A stretch of 8,904 nt of DNA from Bacillota bacterium. GTDB lineage: Bacteria; Bacillota; Bacilli; Lactobacillales; Streptococcaceae. A program made the position numbers and the translations under genes. Shown here piece after piece: positions 5,117 through 8,904 of this stretch (its first letter is position 1; each line of letters opens with the position of its first letter). Location of the stretch: assembly GCA_021781855.1 (NCBI GenBank), contig JAJXWC010000089.1:1-8904 (forward strand), in the 5' to 3' direction. The notes under the pieces are model-generated. The model had not been told where the DNA came from. It saw only the letters and a program-made list of their open reading frames with translations, and ran no database searches.

Positions 5117-6411
5117 TCGTCGTCTCCTTCCTCATTTTCAAAGCCTAAAAGGTTTCGACTCGCGTCATCATCAATGCTGTCAATATTACGAAGTTGACGG
5201 CTCATGACATTGGTGCGGGTTGTGATAAGTGTATTGATTTCTTTTTCAGACTGCTGTAAGCGTTCGTGAACTTTCTTGAGCGACTTTTCAAATTTTCCGA
5301 ACTCAGTCTTGATGCTACCAAGCATCTGGTAAACTTCGCTCGACTTTTGCTCAATTTGCAAGGTCTTGAAGCCCATTTGTAAGCTATTAAGTACAGCAGT
5401 CATGGTGGTTGGACCGGTCACATTGACCTTATAATCACGGCTAAGTTGCTCATAAAGTTCTGGATTATTCACGATTTCCATGAAAAGACCTTCAGTGGGA
5501 AGAAACATAATCGCAAAATCTGTCGTTTTTGGCGGTACAATATATTTTTCACTAATGGACTTTGCCTGAGCTTTGACGGCAGTAAACAAGGCTTTTCGGC
5601 TATTGTCAATCGCAGCTGCATCGTTGTCCTCAAGCGCTTGCTGAAGTCTTTGATAATCTTCCATTGGAAACTTGGAGTCAATCGGCAGTAAAACTTCGCT
5701 ACCGCTGACTTTGCCCGGCATCACCACCGCATAATCCACGGCATTATTTCCCTGAATATTTTCCTGCTCTCGATATTGTGAACGTGTAAACAACTGCTCA
5801 AGAATCCGACCGAGTTGGATTTCGCCGACAATGCCACGTGTTTTTACACCTGTCATGACTTTTGACAGACTATCCACATCGCTCGCGAGATTGCGCATTT
5901 CGCCCAAGCCTTCTTCGACATTTTTCAGATGCAGCGTCACTTGCTCGAAACTTTGTGAAATGCGTCGATTGAGCGTTTCTTGGAGCTTTTCATCAACTGT
6001 TTCTTGAATTTGCGAGAGTTTTTTGTCATTATTTTCCTGCAATGCTGTGAATTTCGCATCAAATTTATCCGTCAGATGATTGGATAAGTCGGTCAGATTG
6101 GTCGAAATTTTCTCTAGCTTTTGCTCATTTGAGGCTTGCAAATCCTTAAACTGACGGTCAAACTTACTGTTGATATTTTCCGTCAAATTGGACAAATTAC
6201 TATTCATCGAATTTGACAGGCTCGTCAAATTTCCCGATAATTCCTGACGATTTTGTCCGAGCTGCTGATTAATATCTGAACGCTGCTCAGACAGATTTTG
6301 CTGGAGATGATTGAGCTGACTGCTCGTTTTGCTGGTGTCTGCTTTCTTGAAAAAATTGGCCAGCGCAAGCAAAATCAGGAGAATAAGTAAGATAATGATG
6401 ATAATGTTCAT
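5113..6411 (-). CDS. rmuC: RmuC-family DNA recombination protein, 432 aa
   Basis: RmuC-family proteins are linked to limiting recombination at inverted repeats and are predicted to carry a nuclease-like fold; the biochemical role is poorly defined. An N-terminal hydrophobic anchor of Ile/Leu (about 3-20) is followed by a long Asn/Gln/Leu-rich coiled coil (about 30-180). The conserved RmuC domain covers about 185-390, with GEIQLGRILEQ (196-206), LLPIDSKFPMEDYQRL (241-256) and a FLPTEGLF block (303-310). The tail is acidic. The coiled coil contains a 33-residue near-repeat (KFDRQFKDLQ at 83-92, KFDAKFTALQ at 116-125). The ATG overlaps the rpe stop by 4 bases (ATGA), with GGGAGAA 3 bases upstream. 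The C-terminal codons supply the yhaM SD. A membrane-tethered coiled-coil protein is predicted; the family call is secure, the function less so. Confidence 0.93.
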   Translation of the reverse strand: MNIIIIILLILLILLALANFFKKADTSKTSSQLNHLQQNLSEQRSDINQQLGQNRQELSGNLTSLSNSMNSNLSNLTENINSKFDRQFKDLQASNEQKLEKISTNLTDLSNHLTDKFDAKFTALQENNDKKLSQIQETVDEKLQETLNRRISQSFEQVTLHLKNVEEGLGEMRNLASDVDSLSKVMTGVKTRGIVGEIQLGRILEQLFTRSQYREQENIQGNNAVDYAVVMPGKVSGSEVLLPIDSKFPMEDYQRLQQALEDNDAAAIDNSRKALFTAVKAQAKSISEKYIVPPKTTDFAIMFLPTEGLFMEIVNNPELYEQLSRDYKVNVTGPTTMTAVLNSLQMGFKTLQIEQKSSEVYQMLGSIKTEFGKFEKSLKKVHERLQQSEKEINTLITTRTNVMSRQLRNIDSIDDDASRNLLGFENEEGDDE

Positions 6412-7064
6412 AGTTTCTCCCGCAATTTCGCGATATTTTCGGCAACATCACCTTTGAACACAAAGGAGCCTGCAACAAACACATTGGCGCCAGCATTTTT
6501 AGCCTGTTCTATCGTTTCGTCTGTAATACCGCCATCCACTTCAATTTCAAAATTTAAAGCGCGACTTTCCCGAATTTGCGCCAGCTCCGTCACCTTCTCC
6601 ATCATTTCAGGAATAAAAGATTGACCACCAAATCCTGGATTGACCGTCATGACTAAGACCATATCAACCATTGATAATACTGGCTTTATCATCTCTACTG
6701 GCGTCCCCGGATTGATGACCACTGAGGCTTTCATCCCTGCATTTTTGATGGCTTGAAGCGCACCGTGAATATGATGCGTTGCTTCGACATGAATGCTCAT
6801 ACTGTCCGCACCAGCTTTGGCAAACTCCTCCACATATTGCTCAGGGTTTTCAACCATCATGTGAACATCAAAAAAGAGCCTTGTATGCGGTCTCAGTGCA
6901 GCAACCACACCTGCACCGAAGGTCAGATTGTTCACAAAATGACCGTCCATCACATCAATGTGCACCAAATCTGCACCAGCGCCCTCTAATTTCTTGACCT
7001 CTTCCGCAAATTTGCCAAAATCAGCCGATAAAATCGACGGTGCAATCTTATTTTTTAAGTTCAT
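6408..7064 (-). CDS. rpe: Ribulose-phosphate 3-epimerase, 218 aa
   Basis: This enzyme interconverts D-ribulose 5-phosphate and D-xylulose 5-phosphate in the non-oxidative pentose phosphate pathway, in the cytoplasm. It is a complete TIM barrel. The N-terminal IAPSILSADF (7-16) starts the first strand. H35 and D37 (VHIDVMDGHF), H68 (FFDVHMM) and D177 (EVDGGI) are the expected metal ligands, and the two aspartates are the acid-base pair. The phosphate loop includes VNPGFGGQSF (141-150) and VAGSFVF (197-203). The frame extends further upstream, but MNLKNKIAPS at 7064 is the conventional N terminus and has GGAGGGG 3 bases upstream. Length 218 is normal. The start overlaps the small membrane-protein gene by 17 bases and the stop overlaps rmuC by 4. 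In streptococci I recall thiN between rpe and rmuC; it is absent here. Confidence 0.95.
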   Translation of the reverse strand: MNLKNKIAPSILSADFGKFAEEVKKLEGAGADLVHIDVMDGHFVNNLTFGAGVVAALRPHTRLFFDVHMMVENPEQYVEEFAKAGADSMSIHVEATHHIHGALQAIKNAGMKASVVINPGTPVEMIKPVLSMVDMVLVMTVNPGFGGQSFIPEMMEKVTELAQIRESRALNFEIEVDGGITDETIEQAKNAGANVFVAGSFVFKGDVAENIAKLREKL

Positions 7065-7284
7065 TTTCCCCTCCATCTTTTCCAATTCCAAAAAATTCCT
7101 TATTGATAAAATACAAGCCGACAATCGTAACCGCTATCATTAGAATAAAAGCTCCCCAACGCAGTGGACCAGTCAAGCTATTTTTGAAGATAATCAGCAA
7201 AATCCACAGCAAAACCAAGCCAATGAAGCCGAGTTGTTTGAACCATAGATTGTCTTTAAGCTTGTTTTTTTCGTCTTTTGACAT
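7048..7284 (-). CDS. Small two-helix membrane protein of unknown function, 78 aa
   Basis: The protein has a charged N terminus (MSKDEKNKLKDNLW), a first membrane helix (about 18-34), a short loop (NSLTGPLRW), a second helix (about 42-60) and a charged Lys/Glu tail. By the positive-inside rule both ends probably face the cytoplasm. The frame could start 9 codons earlier at 7311, but the ATG at 7284 has AAGGGAG 4 bases upstream and is preferred. It overlaps the rsgA 3' end by 29 bases and the rpe 5' end by 17, so it is embedded in the operon. Translated codons, good SD and membrane architecture make it a genuine gene. I do not recognise a named family; it resembles the many short membrane proteins annotated as hypothetical in lactic acid bacteria. 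A link to ribosome assembly or sugar phosphate metabolism is only suggested by location. Confidence 0.83.
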   Translation of the reverse strand: MSKDEKNKLKDNLWFKQLGFIGLVLLWILLIIFKNSLTGPLRWGAFILMIAVTIVGLYFINKEFFGIGKDGGENELKK

Positions 7285-8137
7285 AGGTCTCCCTTGTTTT
7301 ATTGATTTCACTGAGAAGCTGGAGATAATTTTCGTAGCGGCTACTCAAAATTTCATGTTTTTCTAATGCCATTTTAACCTGACATTCTGGTTCGTGGGTA
7401 TGTGTACATTCACGGAATTTGCAATTCCGGCCGATTTCAGCAATTTCGGGGAAAGCGGCGTTCAAGTCTGGCGCATTATCCACTTCGTAATCTAAGCTCG
7501 AAAAGCCTGGCGTGTCTGCGATTAGACCTTCTGCAACCTCGAAAAATTCAACATGTCGCGTTGTATGACGCCCGCGACCAAGCTTTTCAGATGTCTCGCC
7601 TGTTTCTAAATTCATTTCTGGAGCAATTTTATTGAGTAAAGTGGTTTTTCCAACACCTGTCTGCCCCATAAAAACAGTTACCTTATCATGCAGAGATTTG
7701 ACCAATTCGTCAGAGTCAAAGAAGATTTGGTAACCTATATTCTCATAGTTTTCCCTAAATTTTCTCATTTCTGACCAATCTGTCAAAAGGTCCATTTTAG
7801 AAATGTAAATCAGCGGTTTGATATGCTTATGCTCCAAAAAAACAAGAAAACGGTCAAGTAAATTCAGCGAAAAATCAGGGCTCACTGTGCTCATCACAAT
7901 CACTGCCTGGTCAATATTTGCAATCGCAGGGCGTATTAACTGATTTTTTCGCTCATGAAGTGCTAACACATAACCTTCCGAATTTTCCTCAGCAGAAAAA
8001 TCTACAAAATCACCGACAACAGGCTTCATTCCTTTTTTGCGAAAATTCCCTCGTGCGCGTGTCTGGTAAACTTCTCCGTTGGACTCGATATAGTAAAAAC
8101 CCGCTAAAGATTTGACAATACGTCCATTTTTAATCAT
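7256..8137 (-). CDS. rsgA: Ribosome small-subunit-dependent GTPase RsgA, 293 aa
   Basis: RsgA (YloQ/YjeQ) is a circularly permuted GTPase that binds the 30S subunit late in its maturation and helps release assembly factors, in the cytoplasm. The OB fold covers about residues 1-68. The permuted GTPase motifs follow in the order G4 SKMD (113-116), G1 GQTGVGKT (158-165), G2 TTRH (192-195) and G3 DTPG (208-211). The C-terminal zinc-binding part has C239, C244, H246 and C252 (CKFRECTHTHEPEC). Length matches streptococcal relatives. The start MIKNGRIVKSLAGFYY aligns with the family N terminus as I recall it. Unusually, there is no SD: an extended -10 box ends 5 bases before the ATG, implying a leaderless or nearly leaderless mRNA. 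It is the first gene of the overlapping operon and is divergent from lysS. Confidence 0.96.
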   Translation of the reverse strand: MIKNGRIVKSLAGFYYIESNGEVYQTRARGNFRKKGMKPVVGDFVDFSAEENSEGYVLALHERKNQLIRPAIANIDQAVIVMSTVSPDFSLNLLDRFLVFLEHKHIKPLIYISKMDLLTDWSEMRKFRENYENIGYQIFFDSDELVKSLHDKVTVFMGQTGVGKTTLLNKIAPEMNLETGETSEKLGRGRHTTRHVEFFEVAEGLIADTPGFSSLDYEVDNAPDLNAAFPEIAEIGRNCKFRECTHTHEPECQVKMALEKHEILSSRYENYLQLLSEINKTRETYVKRRKKQA

Positions 8138-8142
8138 AACTC

Positions 8143-8151
8143 ATTATACCA
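8143..8151 (-). promoter_or_regulatory. Extended -10 promoter of rsgA, adjacent to the start codon
   Basis: The minus strand reads TGGTATAAT, a perfect extended -10. It ends only 5 bases before the rsgA ATG at 8137, so the expected start site falls on or within a base or two of the A of ATG. No clear -35 is seen at 16-18 bases. The only SD-like bases before the ATG are a lone GAG. Confidence 0.6.
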
Positions 8152-8371
8152 AAAAATAAGCGCTTTTTTGTATTATTCTTCATTTTTCTTCTGACATATT
8201 TTCACATTTTTCACTAAGATGGCAGGATAGTGTTGTCCTAGGAAAGCTGGAAATTCTTGTACTATCGTTAATTGTTACTCTTTTCTTCATGCAAAATATG
8301 ATAGACACCTCCTACTTCAATACTTAGTTTCACCCTCTGAAATGGCGAAAAAGCTGTAAAATTCGTGAAAA

Positions 8372-8404
8372 TATGATAAAATAGGCTAGAATAACAGATA
8401 GGAG
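8372..8404 (+). promoter_or_regulatory. Weak promoter and SD of lysS
   Basis: TATGAT at 8372-8377 is a 5-of-6 -10 box. No convincing -35 lies at 16-18 bases, so the call is tentative. AGGAG at 8400-8404 is the ribosome binding site and leaves 7 bases to the TTG start codon. The leader is far too short for a T-box. Confidence 0.4.
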
Positions 8405-8411
8405 CATTATT

Positions 8412-8904
8412 TTGGCTGAAATCGAAGAACTAAATGACCAAATGCGCGTTCGGCGCGAAAAGATGGACAAATTGCGTGAGGCGGGGATTGACCCTTTTGG
8501 ACACAAATTTTCACGGACACACAACTCGGCAGAACTGCACGCCCAATTTGACGAGAATACAAAAGAGGAATTACTAGAAAAAAACCTGACCGCGACGATT
8601 GCTGGACGGATGATGACAAAGCGCGGCAAGGGAAAAGTCGGTTTTGCTCACTTGCAGGACCGTGAAGGACAAATCCAGATTTATGTGCGCAAAGATGAAG
8701 TCGGCGAGGAAAATTATGAGCTTTTCAAGACAGCTGACTTGGGGGATTTCCTCGGTGTTGACGGCGAAATCATGAAAACAGACACTGGCGAGGTGACAAT
8801 CAAGGCGACTCATCTGACCTTTTTGTCAAAAGCACTGCGTCCTTTGCCTGAAAAATGGCATGGTCTGACCGACACGGAAACACGCTATCGCAAGCGTTAT
8901 CTGG
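8412..8904 (+). CDS. lysS: Lysyl-tRNA synthetase, class II (N-terminal part, cut by window edge)
   Basis: LysS charges tRNA-Lys with lysine using ATP in the cytoplasm. The frame gives 164 complete codons before the right edge. Residues 1-55 form the helical N-terminal extension (MAEIEELNDQMRVRREKMDKL, with REAGIDPFGHKF at 22-33). Residues about 60-140 form the anticodon-binding OB fold (TATIAGRMMTKRGKGKVGFAHLQD at about 60-83). The conserved linker TRYRKRYL (157-164) precedes the catalytic domain, which lies beyond the window. The start codon is TTG at 8412, chosen because it gives the expected MAEIEELN start, has AGGAG 7 bases upstream, and there is no in-frame ATG closer than codon 11. The gene is divergent from rsgA across a 274-base gap. 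Identification is firm; the catalytic motifs cannot be checked here. Confidence 0.95.
   Translation, partial: MAEIEELNDQMRVRREKMDKLREAGIDPFGHKFSRTHNSAELHAQFDENTKEELLEKNLTATIAGRMMTKRGKGKVGFAHLQDREGQIQIYVRKDEVGEENYELFKTADLGDFLGVDGEIMKTDTGEVTIKATHLTFLSKALRPLPEKWHGLTDTETRYRKRYL

Noticed and set aside
5446..5691. Plus-strand ORF antisense to rmuC
   Set aside because: It lies wholly inside a well-supported gene on the other strand and has no start signals.
8212..8411. T-box or riboswitch upstream of lysS
   Set aside because: The lysS leader is only about 30 bases, with no antiterminator-like hairpin or T-box sequence. Class II LysRS need not carry one.

Overview
The window looks like chromosome of a low-GC lactic acid bacterium. 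Lactococcus (L. lactis/cremoris group) is my best guess, from the AT-rich sequence, purine-rich Shine-Dalgarno (SD) sites, TATAAT-type promoters, the protein sequences of LysS, RsgA, Rpe, RmuC and YhaM, and a LacX-type epimerase. The assignment is inference, since no search was run. I see no IS element, phage gene, tRNA, rRNA or CRISPR array.

Right part (about 4011-8904), housekeeping. lysS enters on the + strand and runs off the right edge. Divergent from it is a compact minus-strand operon: rsgA (30S-maturation GTPase), a 78-residue two-helix membrane protein, rpe (ribulose-phosphate 3-epimerase), rmuC (coiled-coil, DNA-recombination protein family) and yhaM (3'-5' exoribonuclease). Every junction overlaps (29, 17, 4 and 4 bases), and the operon ends at a hairpin at 4028-4058. 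The rsgA start codon lies only 5 bases after an extended -10 box, so its mRNA may be leaderless.

Middle part (2171-4039). Two minus-strand genes appear to have their own promoters: a membrane-anchored protein of unknown function (3243-3980), whose promoter is embedded in the preceding terminator, and a LacX/GalM-like aldose epimerase (2200-3069), which ends at a strong bidirectional hairpin.

Left part (1-2161), the accessory and most interesting section. An Rgg/MutR-type regulator (1017-1877, minus) is followed by a secreted protein of unknown function (193-831) and the start of a lipoprotein gene (1-191), the last two probably translationally coupled. The secreted-protein promoter has an extended -10 and a 10-bp palindrome centred near -46, as expected for an activator target. 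Divergent from rgg, a 20-codon ORF (2099-2161, +) encodes a Lys-containing hydrophobic peptide. It has an AAAAGGAGG sequence directly against its ATG and is followed closely by the hairpin at 2171-2197. Together these resemble an Rgg/short-hydrophobic-peptide signalling locus controlling a secreted-protein/lipoprotein pair. That reading is a hypothesis.
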